Source: CAYRFF01 sp964436125 (GTDB lineage Bacteria; Bacteroidota; Bacteroidia; Chitinophagales; Saprospiraceae). From it: a stretch of 40,702 bases of DNA. Position 1 is the stretch's first letter. The number at the start of each line of letters is the position of its first letter. Under the pieces are notes generated by a model. The model was not told where the DNA came from. It was given only the letters and a program-made list of their open reading frames with translations, and searched no databases. The stretch spans positions 1 to 40,702 of the forward strand of contig CAYTBT010000027.1 in the NCBI GenBank assembly GCA_964436125.1, read 5' to 3'. Of the stretch, positions 1-7,043 are shown one piece after another. The position numbers were made by a program, and so were the translations under genes.

Positions 1-785
1 TAAGTATTTATCCTATTACTTAAAGATAAATTTAATTCAGATAGCACTTTATTAATCTCTTTCACTGGGGATGATATAAAAGCTTCATAAGAAACTTCTA
101 TATGTTTAACCCCATAATCATCAATTTCTTCCCTGGTTGTATCTCTCACTTTTTTATATTGCATTGCTGTAAGAGTTGCTGGTCGTTCTTTTAAGCTTTC
201 TGCATGTGCAATTTCTTTGTCTGAATATGCTCCTGTCCACCATAATTGCTTCATTCCTCTAGCCTTCCAGAAAGGTACCTTTAATAAGGACCGAATATTG
301 GCAAAAGGCTCTCTTGTAATCTCTACAAAAATTGCATCAGGAAATATGCTTTGAAGAAAACCTACTCTACCTGGACCGGTTATTTTGAAAGCAAGTCTTT
401 TACGACCCTGGTATTTTACCATCTTTCTAAAAAAGGCTCTCATGCGTTCTTTCTCATCTCCATTTACCTTTTTATTCAGAAGAAAACCTCGTGAAAAGTC
501 TATATCATCTCCTGTAATTTCATTCCAGAATCCATAAGCTTCAGAAGGTTTAAAGGTTATTTTATTATAGAATGATACTTTATTTAATTGTTTCTTTTGT
601 CCTTCAACATACCAGAATCTATTATCCAAGAGCATCCTTATTTTATTGATTAAAACGCTTTTAGGAAATTTCTCTTGATAATTAGACACGAAAGCAAGGT
701 CTTCATGTTGCATGATGATCTCAGAAATAATAGATGTGCCTGACCTTCCTAATCCTATAAAAATAATGGGGTTATTTAAGTACAT
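1..785 (-). CDS. Sulfotransferase family protein, 3' end outside window
   Basis: This is the N-terminal 261 residues of a PAPS-dependent sulfotransferase; the rest lies beyond base 1. The start is the ATG at 785-783, giving MYLNNPIIFIGLGRSGTS. Residues 8-18 (FIGLGRSGTSI) match the 5'-phosphosulfate-binding loop of the family. FVEITREPFANIRSL near residue 155 matches the 3'-phosphate-binding segment, whose usual form is RDP followed by a Ser. The body is basic and rich in aromatic residues, and no signal peptide or membrane segment is visible, so it should act in the cytoplasm. It is the natural consumer of PAPS made by the cysD, cysN and cysC genes upstream on the same strand, and the acceptor is probably a sugar of the polymer exported by this locus. 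The acceptor cannot be read from sequence. The family assignment is firm. Confidence 0.85.
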   Translation of the reverse strand, partial: MYLNNPIIFIGLGRSGTSIISEIIMQHEDLAFVSNYQEKFPKSVLINKIRMLLDNRFWYVEGQKKQLNKVSFYNKITFKPSEAYGFWNEITGDDIDFSRGFLLNKKVNGDEKERMRAFFRKMVKYQGRKRLAFKITGPGRVGFLQSIFPDAIFVEITREPFANIRSLLKVPFWKARGMKQLWWTGAYSDKEIAHAESLKERPATLTAMQYKKVRDTTREEIDDYGVKHIEVSYEAFISSPVKEINKVLSELNLSLSNRINT

Positions 786-1688
786 TTTAAGTTATTAATA
801 TTCTATGGGTTTTCATGCGATTGCCATACTAATTAACGCGAATTTAGGGCGAATTTAATGCAAATTATTGTAACGTTGTTTTATTCAGGATACGGTTGTA
901 TTCAAGAGACGGTTTACCGAAGTTAACGAGGATCCCCAAGCGATGGGTGTGGGGCTTAAATGGTTTTTGGTCTGTTTCTTTCTGTTCTTTTTTGCACCTG
1001 CCCGGTGAAATTGCGAAGCAATGCGCACAGCACATATTTCACTGGGTAAACCCAAAAAAGAACCAAAAAACGCTAGGCTGATGCTCTTCTTAACGGCAAA
1101 AATCTGGCAGAAAATCCTAAAGCCTTATAAACTCGCTTCTGATTCTGCTCTTGTTTATCACCGGTCCATCAGATCTCAAGTGTACGTTTTTTCTCCTGTG
1201 TTTTACACTGCTTAAACATATAAGGCTTCTTCACGGATTTTCCTGGATTTTTACCTAAAGAGCATAATGCCATTCACTCCGGTTTTTCAAACCGGATTAT
1301 ATTTCGCTTGCGCTTCCGATGCTGCCTGTTTGAATTCGCATGAAATGAAGCTTCCCTTCACGTTTATTTTTACGCTCATTGCAGAACTCAACAGCTATCT
1401 GTTCCTTTTAATCGCTTGCCGGTATTTCCCCGGTTTTTCAAATCGCAATATATTTCACTTGTTCTTTATTTTTAACTTCTAGTCCATTACAGCTATAGGC
1501 TAAAAGCTGATAGCTCACTTTTTACTTTTAACTTTCTACTTACTACTTTTTACTGCGCGAAGTCGCCCCATTAACTATTAACCAAATTGGAGCGTATGCG
1601 ACCCACTATTTAAACTATTAGTAATTACCACACCAGTCACGAGCGATGTGCTGAGCCTGTCGAAGTGTTACCAGTCACAAGTCACGAG
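786..1688. repeat. Gene-free spacer built of dispersed repeats
   Basis: No credible gene lies in these 903 bases. They hold repeat copy A (984-1300), a block of GCGAATTTA-like short repeats at 836-862, a TAGCT/GGCTA block at 1491-1516, and a CTGAGCCTGTCGAAG motif at 1651-1665 between two near-copies of CCAGTCAC. The spacer separates cysN from the sulfotransferase gene, which are otherwise co-oriented. Whether transcription reads through is unknown; I see no U-tract terminator in the minus direction. Confidence 0.6.
984..1300. repeat. Dispersed repeat, copy A (hairpin head plus 240-bp body)
   Basis: About 317 bp that recurs almost unchanged at 4512-4828, with about three mismatches. The head (984-1063) is an 80-bp inverted repeat: GTTCTTTTTT pairs with AAAAAAGAAC and CCCGGTGAAAT pairs with ATTTCACTGGG. 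The tail carries a hairpin CCGGTTT-TTC-AAACCGG at 1279-1295. A 64-codon open frame inside (1021-1215) is identical in both copies because the DNA is identical; it is not treated as a gene. No transposase or target duplication was seen. Confidence 0.85.
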
Positions 1689-2945
1689 TTAAATAACCAT
1701 CCCCGCTGCCACAGTATTATTGGTCTGTTCATCGATGAGGATGATGCTGCCGGTCTCGCGGTTTCTACTGTACGGATCGACAAATAATGGTTCAGTAGTA
1801 CGCAGAACAACACGTCCGATATCGTTCATCTCGAGCTTTTTATCTCCTTCAATTCTATGGAGTGTATTAATGTCGAGTTTATAGCGGATATCCCTTACGA
1901 GGCATCGCGCTTCCTTGGAAGTATGTCTGATAGCATATTTTCCTCTCAATTTAATCGGCTTATCCTTGTCAAACCAACACAGCATAATCTCGATATCTTG
2001 CGTTACATTGGGTTGATTATTGGTACGGACAATCATGTCACCTCTGCTTAAGTCAAGATCATCTTCAAGCAAGACCGATACTGATTGCGGAGGAAAAGCC
2101 TGCTCAAGCTCGCCATCGAATGTATCAATTTTCTTGATTTTCGATTTAAATCCGGAAGGCAAGAGAGTTACTTCATCGCCTTTTTTCATTATACCGCCTG
2201 CAACTTGTCCTGCATAACCGCGGTAATCGTGAAATTCATCGGTATTTGGTCGCAAGACTCGTTGAACCGGAAAACGTACATCTCTGAAATTATGGTCAGA
2301 TGCGATATGTACATTCTCCAGGTAATAAAGCAATGTAGGCCCTTCAAACCAGTCCATTTTCTCACTCCGATTCACGACATTATCTCCTTTGAGCGCCGAT
2401 ATGGGCACATAACTCACGTCCTGAACATTCAGCTTACTTGCGAAGCTCTCAAAGTCTTCCTTAATCTCATTGAATCGTGCTTGATCATAATCTACGAGAT
2501 CCATTTTGTTTACACAAATGAGAACATGCGGTATCTGCAATAGACTTGCAATTATCGCATGACGTCTAGTCTGTTCAATCACACCATTCCGTGCATCGAT
2601 GAGGATGAGCGCAACATTGGCAGTAGAAGCACCCGTAACCATATTCCGCGTATATTGAATATGTCCCGGAGTGTCAGCTATAATGAACTTTCTATTCGGC
2701 GTAGAAAAATATCGATAAGCGACATCTATCGTAATTCCCTGCTCTCTTTCTGACTTCAGACCATCCGTCAATAATGCGAGGTTCACTTCTTCTTCTCCAC
2801 GCCGTTCTGACGCGGTTCTCATCGCTTCATATTGATCTTGAAATATCGACTTACTGTCGTAAAGTAATCGGCCGATCAATGTTGATTTTCCATCGTCAAC
2901 AGATCCTGCTGTTGTAAATCTTAATAATTCTGTGTTGTCAGACAT
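1689..2945 (-). CDS. cysN: Sulfate adenylyltransferase large (GTPase) subunit
   Basis: CysN is the GTPase subunit of ATP sulfurylase. With CysD it makes APS from ATP and sulfate, driven by GTP hydrolysis. The 418-residue protein has the P-loop GSVDDGKST at residues 14-22, the G3 motif DTPGH near residue 91, NKMD near 146, and EF-Tu-like beta-barrel domains behind the G domain. It ends without an APS-kinase domain, which fits a separate cysC at 8658. The start at 2945 gives the usual MSDNTELLRFTTAGS beginning. Normally cysD and cysN are adjacent; here about 2 kb with a toxin-antitoxin pair and two long repeats separates them. No CysH is seen nearby, so sulfation rather than cysteine synthesis is the likely use. 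Confidence 0.95.
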   Translation of the reverse strand: MSDNTELLRFTTAGSVDDGKSTLIGRLLYDSKSIFQDQYEAMRTASERRGEEEVNLALLTDGLKSEREQGITIDVAYRYFSTPNRKFIIADTPGHIQYTRNMVTGASTANVALILIDARNGVIEQTRRHAIIASLLQIPHVLICVNKMDLVDYDQARFNEIKEDFESFASKLNVQDVSYVPISALKGDNVVNRSEKMDWFEGPTLLYYLENVHIASDHNFRDVRFPVQRVLRPNTDEFHDYRGYAGQVAGGIMKKGDEVTLLPSGFKSKIKKIDTFDGELEQAFPPQSVSVLLEDDLDLSRGDMIVRTNNQPNVTQDIEIMLCWFDKDKPIKLRGKYAIRHTSKEARCLVRDIRYKLDINTLHRIEGDKKLEMNDIGRVVLRTTEPLFVDPYSRNRETGSIILIDEQTNNTVAAGMVI

Positions 2946-3360
2946 ATTTGAATATTGTTTTATAAATCTGTTTTAATTGTTGTTTTTTATGACTTTCGTC
3001 AAATTTCGGGGTAAGTAAATTTTATCTTATTCCTTTTGCCACTTTTTCATTGCCAAAAAGTGGCGCAAAACGCTAGATAACCGAATGAAGTCTCGGCAAG
3101 CCGAGACCATTGATGGTAAATGCATCAATGATGAGGGATCCGCCTCCGGCGGACTAAAGACCGAGCTCCTGCGAGTGGCTAGCACAATTGTTAATAATTG
3201 TCTCCGCTTTTCACTTTTAAATATTTTGCTGGTAAAACTATTCTTCAAATGAAATTTTTGCTGCGCAAAACCGCCGATCCATCTTATCGCTTCATGCTTT
3301 TGTTCCTCGATGTTCAGCTGATTGTTTATAGATCACTAGTTCATTCATAATCTTTTTCTC
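2946..3360. repeat. Array of short hairpins, no gene
   Basis: A string of perfect or near-perfect hairpins. At 3034-3071 TTTTGCCACTTTTT pairs with AAAAAGTGGC/CAAAA. At 3091-3108 GTCTCGGC-AA-GCCGAGAC forms a stem, and at about 3139-3154 TCCGCC-TCC-GGCGGA forms another. ACAATT/AATTGT brackets a 6-base loop near 3183-3200. Reading frames across this block are low-complexity and rich in Ser and Arg, so I do not call them genes. The phrase GCAAAACGCTAG also closes the hairpin head of repeat copies A and C in related form. Confidence 0.6.
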
Positions 3361-3600
3361 TTGTTCTTTTTAACGGCAAAAATCTGGCAGAAAATCCTAA
3401 AGCCTTATAAACTCGCTTCTGATTCTGCTCTTGTTTATCACCGGTCCATCAGATCTCAAGTGTTCGTTTCTTCTTCTGTGTTTTACAATGCTTAAACATA
3501 TAAGGCTTCTTCACGGATTTTCCCGGTACCTGAGCAGCGTCGAAGGGCTTCCCTAAAGAGCATAATGCCATTCACTCCAGTTTTTCAAACCGGAATATGT
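3361..3600. repeat. Dispersed repeat, copy B, lacking the hairpin head
   Basis: The body of repeat copies A and C is present from TTCTTTTTAACGGCAAAAAT onward, but the 80-bp inverted-repeat head is missing. About 26 extra bases (3523-3548), containing a CTGAGCAGCGTCGAAG motif, are inserted where A and C run straight from TTTTCCTGG into CCTAAAGAG. It is in the same orientation as copy C, so B and C form direct repeats around the toxin-antitoxin genes. Confidence 0.8.
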
Positions 3601-3788
3601 GTTCGCTTGTGCTTGTGGTACTAGCTGCTTCTATTCGCATATAATTCGCCAAAAATTCGTTAGAATTCGCATGTTAATCTTTGATGAGGCATCTATTCTT
3701 TCAATAGTTCCTCTTCCAGGCTAATGGCTCCTATAATCAAATCAGCGATAATCAGTTCAATCTGCGTTATTAGCGTTCTATTTTGATA

Positions 3789-4172
3789 TCAATAAGTTTC
3801 TTTAATCTTTTCTAGAGCTGATTTCAAATCGAAAATATATGTATCCTTAATGCGTTCAAAGATCTCCTTTGCCTTATGTTCATCGTAAATATGTGATGTA
3901 CTATTCCTGTCGACAAGCATATCGAGAAAGCTTTCTTTATCGACCACAATTTCAGACTTAAATGCTTGCTTTATACATGTTCTGGGACTTTGACACTGAA
4001 AACCTTCATATTCTAGAATTCTTTTTAAAGTTTTCCAAAACAGTTCAAAGGTAAACTCAAATCTCTGAAGAACTCCATCTCTTTCTAATTCATCTTCAGC
4101 TTGACGAATTCCTTCTTGAAGTTTATTCAAGGCATTTGCAAAGTTCTGAATCGAGTTCTTAATTTCTTTCAT
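3789..4172 (-). CDS. HEPN-type toxin / nucleotidyltransferase-substrate protein (HepT/HI0074 family)
   Basis: This 127-residue, mostly alpha-helical protein belongs to the HI0074/HepT-like HEPN group. Residues 89-94 (RNSTSH) give the R-x4-H motif of HEPN RNases, followed by Tyr96, the residue class that is AMPylated in studied HepT toxins. The N-terminal half carries the amphipathic helix pattern FEFTFELFWKTLK typical of HI0074. It overlaps its partner nucleotidyltransferase gene by 14 bp, the usual arrangement of type VII (HepT-MntA) toxin-antitoxin modules. By analogy it would cleave or modify RNA unless AMPylated by the partner. The pair sits between direct repeats inside the cysD-cysN interval and has no evident link to sulfation, so recent insertion is likely. 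Activity is inferred from family only. Confidence 0.85.
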   Translation of the reverse strand: MKEIKNSIQNFANALNKLQEGIRQAEDELERDGVLQRFEFTFELFWKTLKRILEYEGFQCQSPRTCIKQAFKSEIVVDKESFLDMLVDRNSTSHIYDEHKAKEIFERIKDTYIFDLKSALEKIKETY

Positions 4173-4461
4173 AAATTAATTTCCCTTCATTGATGATATA
4201 CTCTCTGAAATTGTCATTTGATTTTGCAAGGTCGATAAGGTCACAAGAATAGATTCCGATCTCACGATCAATTTCATCCTTCATTTGACGGAAGTCTCTG
4301 AATGATACTTCAGACCCACTGAAAGCGATATCATAATCGGAAGTTCTCCTTGCATTTTCTATTGCTCGAGAACCAAACAAATAAATACATTCAGGATCGA
4401 TTCTCCTTACAATTATCTCTCTGACTATTTCCAGTCTTTTATCCTTGACTTTAGATTTCAT
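4159..4461 (-). CDS. MntA-like minimal nucleotidyltransferase (antitoxin)
   Basis: A 100-residue minimal nucleotidyltransferase. Residues 30-33 (GSRA) start the GSxA motif; Asp42 and Asp44 in TSDYD are the metal-binding pair, and Asp74 or Asp77 in CDLIDL supplies the third carboxylate, so the active site looks intact. In type VII modules this enzyme AMPylates the HEPN toxin and silences it. It is the upstream gene of the pair, and translation probably couples into the HEPN gene through the 14-bp overlap. The start at 4461 (MKSKVKDKR) leaves no room for a longer N terminus before repeat copy C begins at 4512. It could also act on another substrate; the pairing is the main argument. Confidence 0.85.
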   Translation of the reverse strand: MKSKVKDKRLEIVREIIVRRIDPECIYLFGSRAIENARRTSDYDIAFSGSEVSFRDFRQMKDEIDREIGIYSCDLIDLAKSNDNFREYIINEGKLIYERN

Positions 4462-4511
4462 CGTTTATTCTGATAATATACGGTATTTTCTGCTTTCTTC
4501 CGTTTTTTCTT

Positions 4512-4833
4512 GTTCTTTTTTGCACCTGCCCGGTGAAATTGCGAAGCAATGCGCACAGCACATATTTCACTGGGTAAACCCAAAAAAGAACCAAAAAACG
4601 CTAGGCTGATGCTCTTCTTAACGGCAAAAATCTGGCAGAAAATCCTAAAGCCTTATAAACTCGCTTCTGATTCTGCTCTTGTTTATCACCGGTCCATCAG
4701 ATCTCAAGTGTACGTTTTTTCTCCTGTTTTTTACACTGCTTAAACATATAAGGCTTCTTCACGGATTTTCCTGGATTTTTCCCTAAAGAGCATAATGCCA
4801 TCCACTCCGGTTTTTCAAACCGGATTATGTTCC
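4512..4833. repeat. Dispersed repeat, copy C (with hairpin head)
   Basis: Near-identical to copy A, including the 80-bp inverted-repeat head (4512-4591) and the CCGGTTT-TTC-AAACCGG tail hairpin. It is followed by AATTCG-type short repeats (4860-4900) and a TAGCT/GGCTA block at 4939-4972 that runs up to the cysD stop. The whole spacer 4462-4968 has no credible gene. Confidence 0.85.
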
Positions 4834-4968
4834 TCTTGTTCTTGCCGTGTTGTCTGCTTCATTTCGCATGAAATTCGTTGACAATTCGTGGGTAATTCGT
4901 ATGGGGCGCGACATCAACCTTTTTCCAATTCCCTTCACAGCTAAAGGCTAATCGCTAACAGCTATAGG

Positions 4969-5871
4969 CTAGAAATACCCCTGCTTCTTCCTGTCTTCCA
5001 TCGCGGTTTCAGATCGCTTATCATCGGTTCTTCCTCCACGTTCAGTTTCTCTCGTCGTTGCTATCTCTTCAATGACTCCCTGAATAGTGTCGGCCTCAGA
5101 CCTCCAGACACCGGTACATGTCATATCACCGATAGTCCTGCATCGCACCTTTTCTTTAAAGGGCTTTTCATCTTCTTTCTTGACAAGAAATGGTGAATCT
5201 GCGAGTAAAGTCCCGTCTCTTGCTATGACTTCTCGTTCATGGGCAAAATATAGACTCGGTAATGGCACTTCCTCTTCTGCTAAGTACTGCCATACATCGA
5301 GTTCTGTCCAGTTGGAGATCGGGAATACGCGGAAATGCTCTCCGAAGTTCTTTTTCCCGTTGTAGAGATTCCATAGTTCCGGTCGCTGATTCTTGGGATC
5401 CCATTGCCCAAATTCATCGCGGTGTGAAAAGAAACGTTCCTTGGCACGTGCTTTTTCTTCATCGCGTCGTCCACCACCGAGTGCGGCATCGTAATTCCCT
5501 TTTTCCAGTGATTCTAGCAAGACGTGTATCTGCAAGAGGTTTCTTGATGAATTTATACCTTTCTCGTCGACGAGTTCACCATTTTCTATCGCTTCCGGTA
5601 CTGAGCCGACTTTTAATCTGAGATTATATTTGTCCACAAGTTCGTCTCTGAACTTTATCGTCTCGGGAAAATTATGTCCGGTATCAATATGCAAGAGCGG
5701 AAATGGTACTCTTGCAGGATAAAATGCTTTCACCGCAAGATACGTCATCAAGATACTGTCTTTCCCACCGCTGAATAAAATCACCGGATTCTCAAATTGG
5801 GCAGCAACTTCCCTTATGACAAATATCGATTCTGATTCAAGTTCTTTTAAATGTGAGATTGAGTAGTCCAT
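4969..5871 (-). CDS. cysD: Sulfate adenylyltransferase small subunit
   Basis: CysD is the catalytic ATP pyrophosphatase-type subunit of ATP sulfurylase and forms APS from ATP and sulfate in complex with CysN. Its 300 residues match the family length. Residues about 33-39 give the PP-loop SGGKDS, and GGGRRDEEKARAKERFFS and the C-terminal MEDRKKQGYF are hallmark CysD segments. The start at 5871 gives MDYSISHLKELESESIFVIREV, as in relatives. It is co-oriented with cysN but parted from it by the toxin-antitoxin insertion, and from galE upstream by two four-helix-bundle genes. Both subunits must still be made in balance, so either read-through or separate promoters would be needed; I could not find a clear promoter right upstream. 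Confidence 0.95.
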   Translation of the reverse strand: MDYSISHLKELESESIFVIREVAAQFENPVILFSGGKDSILMTYLAVKAFYPARVPFPLLHIDTGHNFPETIKFRDELVDKYNLRLKVGSVPEAIENGELVDEKGINSSRNLLQIHVLLESLEKGNYDAALGGGRRDEEKARAKERFFSHRDEFGQWDPKNQRPELWNLYNGKKNFGEHFRVFPISNWTELDVWQYLAEEEVPLPSLYFAHEREVIARDGTLLADSPFLVKKEDEKPFKEKVRCRTIGDMTCTGVWRSEADTIQGVIEEIATTRETERGGRTDDKRSETAMEDRKKQGYF

Positions 5872-5943
5872 TCGTAATTTATTTTTAATGTACTGTGTTT
5901 TATTCTTAAAATTAAATGAAAGCTCCTTTTCAAAGCGTATGAA

Positions 5944-5976
5944 GCTATTGGCTATTAGCCATTGGCCTTTGGCTGG
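5944..5976. repeat. TAGC/GGCTA short-repeat block, left of four-helix gene
   Basis: A run of degenerate units such as GCTATTGGCTATTAGCC. Its reverse complement resembles the block at 6379-6412 (GCTAATGGCCAATAGC), so the two form an inverted pair around the gene at 6014-6337. Similar blocks occur at 1491-1516 and 4939-4972, with a shorter one near 3719-3731. Confidence 0.6.
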
Positions 5977-6013
5977 TTTATTTTATGCTAATCAGTTCTG
6001 AATGTAAGCTGTT

Positions 6014-6337
6014 CTACTGTCTTTGTATGACGTGTAATTTATCTGTTAATCTATCTAGTTCTTCTATTGTACTGAAGTCCACTTTTTTACACAGAATTAT
6101 CAAATTTTCAACTTCAAAGGTTGAACCTATCGCAATTTCAATAAATCTTGTAAAGTCCTTTTCACTTTTTCTTGAACATCCTTCTGCAATATTTGAAGAA
6201 ATAGAAATTGTTGCTCTTTGAATCTGACTGATTATTCCATACCTCTCAGTTTTGGGAAGTTTATTCGTAAATAAATATATGTCCTTACAAAAGGAAATAG
6301 ACCTTTTCCAAACATCATATTCTCTGAAATTCCTCAA
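6014..6337 (-). CDS. Four-helix-bundle protein (rRNA intervening-sequence protein family)
   Basis: A 107-residue protein of the four-helix-bundle family first seen in 23S rRNA intervening sequences (TIGR02436 type) and common as free-standing genes in Bacteroidota. The family signature is clear: YDVWKRSISFCKDIY at the N terminus, then QIQRATISISSNIAEGCSRKSEKDFTRF, followed by an amphipathic C-terminal helix. The molecular role of the family is not established; structures show small helical oligomers. It lies inside the sulfation operon with no metabolic link and is bracketed by inverted TAGC-type short repeats (5944-5976, 6379-6412). A second family member follows at 6421-6783 and a remnant of a third at 6837-6912. 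The three differ enough not to be a fresh tandem duplication. Confidence 0.85.
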   Translation of the reverse strand: MRNFREYDVWKRSISFCKDIYLFTNKLPKTERYGIISQIQRATISISSNIAEGCSRKSEKDFTRFIEIAIGSTFEVENLIILCKKVDFSTIEELDRLTDKLHVIQRQ

Positions 6338-6378
6338 TTATTTATCTTGTTTTCTGATCTTAAATTCTAGCCCTTTTC

Positions 6379-6412
6379 AGCTAAAAGCTAATGGCCAATA
6401 GCTAATGGCTCC
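6379..6412. repeat. TAGC/GGCTA short-repeat block, right of four-helix gene
   Basis: Units such as GCTAATGGCCAATAGC end in CTAATGGCTCC, a string also present at 3719-3729 beside the HEPN gene. Inverted relative to 5944-5976. Confidence 0.55.
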
Positions 6413-6420
6413 TGTTAAGG

Positions 6421-6783
6421 TTAAGAAAGGGTTTTTAATATTTTATTAAGTTGATGGATGAGATCATCGTATTCCGATATTAATTCATTAGAGGCCTTTG
6501 AGTCATAATAATTTACATCATCCCCGTAAATTATGTGATTCTGTGTTTCATACGCAGAACCTCTTGATACAATGTAAAAATGGCTTTTATCTTTCTTAGT
6601 CTTCCTACCGAATGCTTCTGCAATATTGGATGAAACACTTGTACATGATCTCCTAATCTGAGAATTAAAAGCATAATCCTCATATCGTGGTAAATCCTGA
6701 TTCATTTTATCAATTTCCAATGAAAGTCTATGCGCTAGTTGCCACACTTCCATATCGCGAAATGAATCATATTTTCCTTTCAT
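6421..6783 (-). CDS. Four-helix-bundle protein, second family member
   Basis: A 120-residue relative of the neighbouring four-helix-bundle protein. It shows the signature blocks FRDMEVWQLAHRLSLEI, QIRRSCTSVSSNIAEAFGRK and ISEYDDLIHQLNKILKTL. Its middle, around GDDVNYYDSKAS, is unlike the first protein, so the two are separate acquisitions or old paralogues. No catalytic motif is known for the family, and the function is unknown. It is transcribed in the same direction as the sulfation genes, which may let it hitch-hike on operon transcription. A decayed piece of a very similar gene follows upstream at 6837-6912. Confidence 0.85.
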   Translation of the reverse strand: MKGKYDSFRDMEVWQLAHRLSLEIDKMNQDLPRYEDYAFNSQIRRSCTSVSSNIAEAFGRKTKKDKSHFYIVSRGSAYETQNHIIYGDDVNYYDSKASNELISEYDDLIHQLNKILKTLS

Positions 6784-6836
6784 TTTTATATATTTACACT
6801 CTCAACTTTAGGCTTAGCTTGGCCAATTACAATCGA

Positions 6837-6912
6837 TCACTTATAAGAGAGATATTTTAATTTTTTATTTAACTGATGAATGGGATTATCGTATTCCGAT
6901 ATAGATTTCATT
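6837..6912 (-). pseudogene. C-terminal remnant of a third four-helix-bundle gene
   Basis: On the minus strand this reads SISEYDNPIHQLNKKLKYLS followed by YK and a TGA stop at 6837-6839. That aligns with the C terminus of the intact neighbour (ISEYDDLIHQLNKILKTLS). The DNA is also clearly alike (compare 6845-6912 with 6429-6490). No matching N-terminal part is visible upstream before galE. It is a fragment left by duplication or recombination at this site. Confidence 0.8.
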
Positions 6913-7004
6913 AAACATGTTTCGGGTTTGATCGGTTCGTACAGCACACATACCGATCCATCTATTTATTTACCTTTTTCTTCTTAGCCTTAATCTCAGC
7001 CTCA

Positions 7005-7043
7005 GCCTGGGAGACTTCAACCTTCGGTTGAAGTCTCCCAGGC
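7005..7043. terminator. Perfect 18-bp hairpin over the galE stop codon
   Basis: The arms 7005-7022 and 7026-7043 are exactly complementary (GCCTGGGAGACTTCAACC and its complement) around a 3-base loop. The stop codon of galE (7017-7019) is inside the left arm, so the last codons of galE are part of the stem. Neither side has a convincing U-tract, so it may slow or stop RNA polymerase, protect an mRNA 3' end, or be a mobile short palindrome that replaced the gene end. I call it terminator-like only. Confidence 0.45.

Noticed and set aside
1021..1215. 64-codon open frame, identical at 4549-4743
   Set aside because: Identity follows from the near-identical DNA of repeat copies A and C. The frame is not kept in copy B and has no start signal, so it is a product of the repeat.
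2085..2543. 152-codon plus-strand open frame over cysN
   Set aside because: It is the antisense of a well-conserved GTPase gene, with no start context of its own.
3027..3248. 73-codon minus-strand open frame
   Set aside because: Formed by a string of hairpins, rich in Ser and Arg, with no similarity to a real protein.
5944..6412. CRISPR-like array
   Set aside because: The TAGC blocks are short, degenerate and have no regular spacers or cas genes.
6014..6783. rRNA intervening sequence
   Set aside because: The family is named for rRNA inserts, but no rRNA sequence surrounds these genes.
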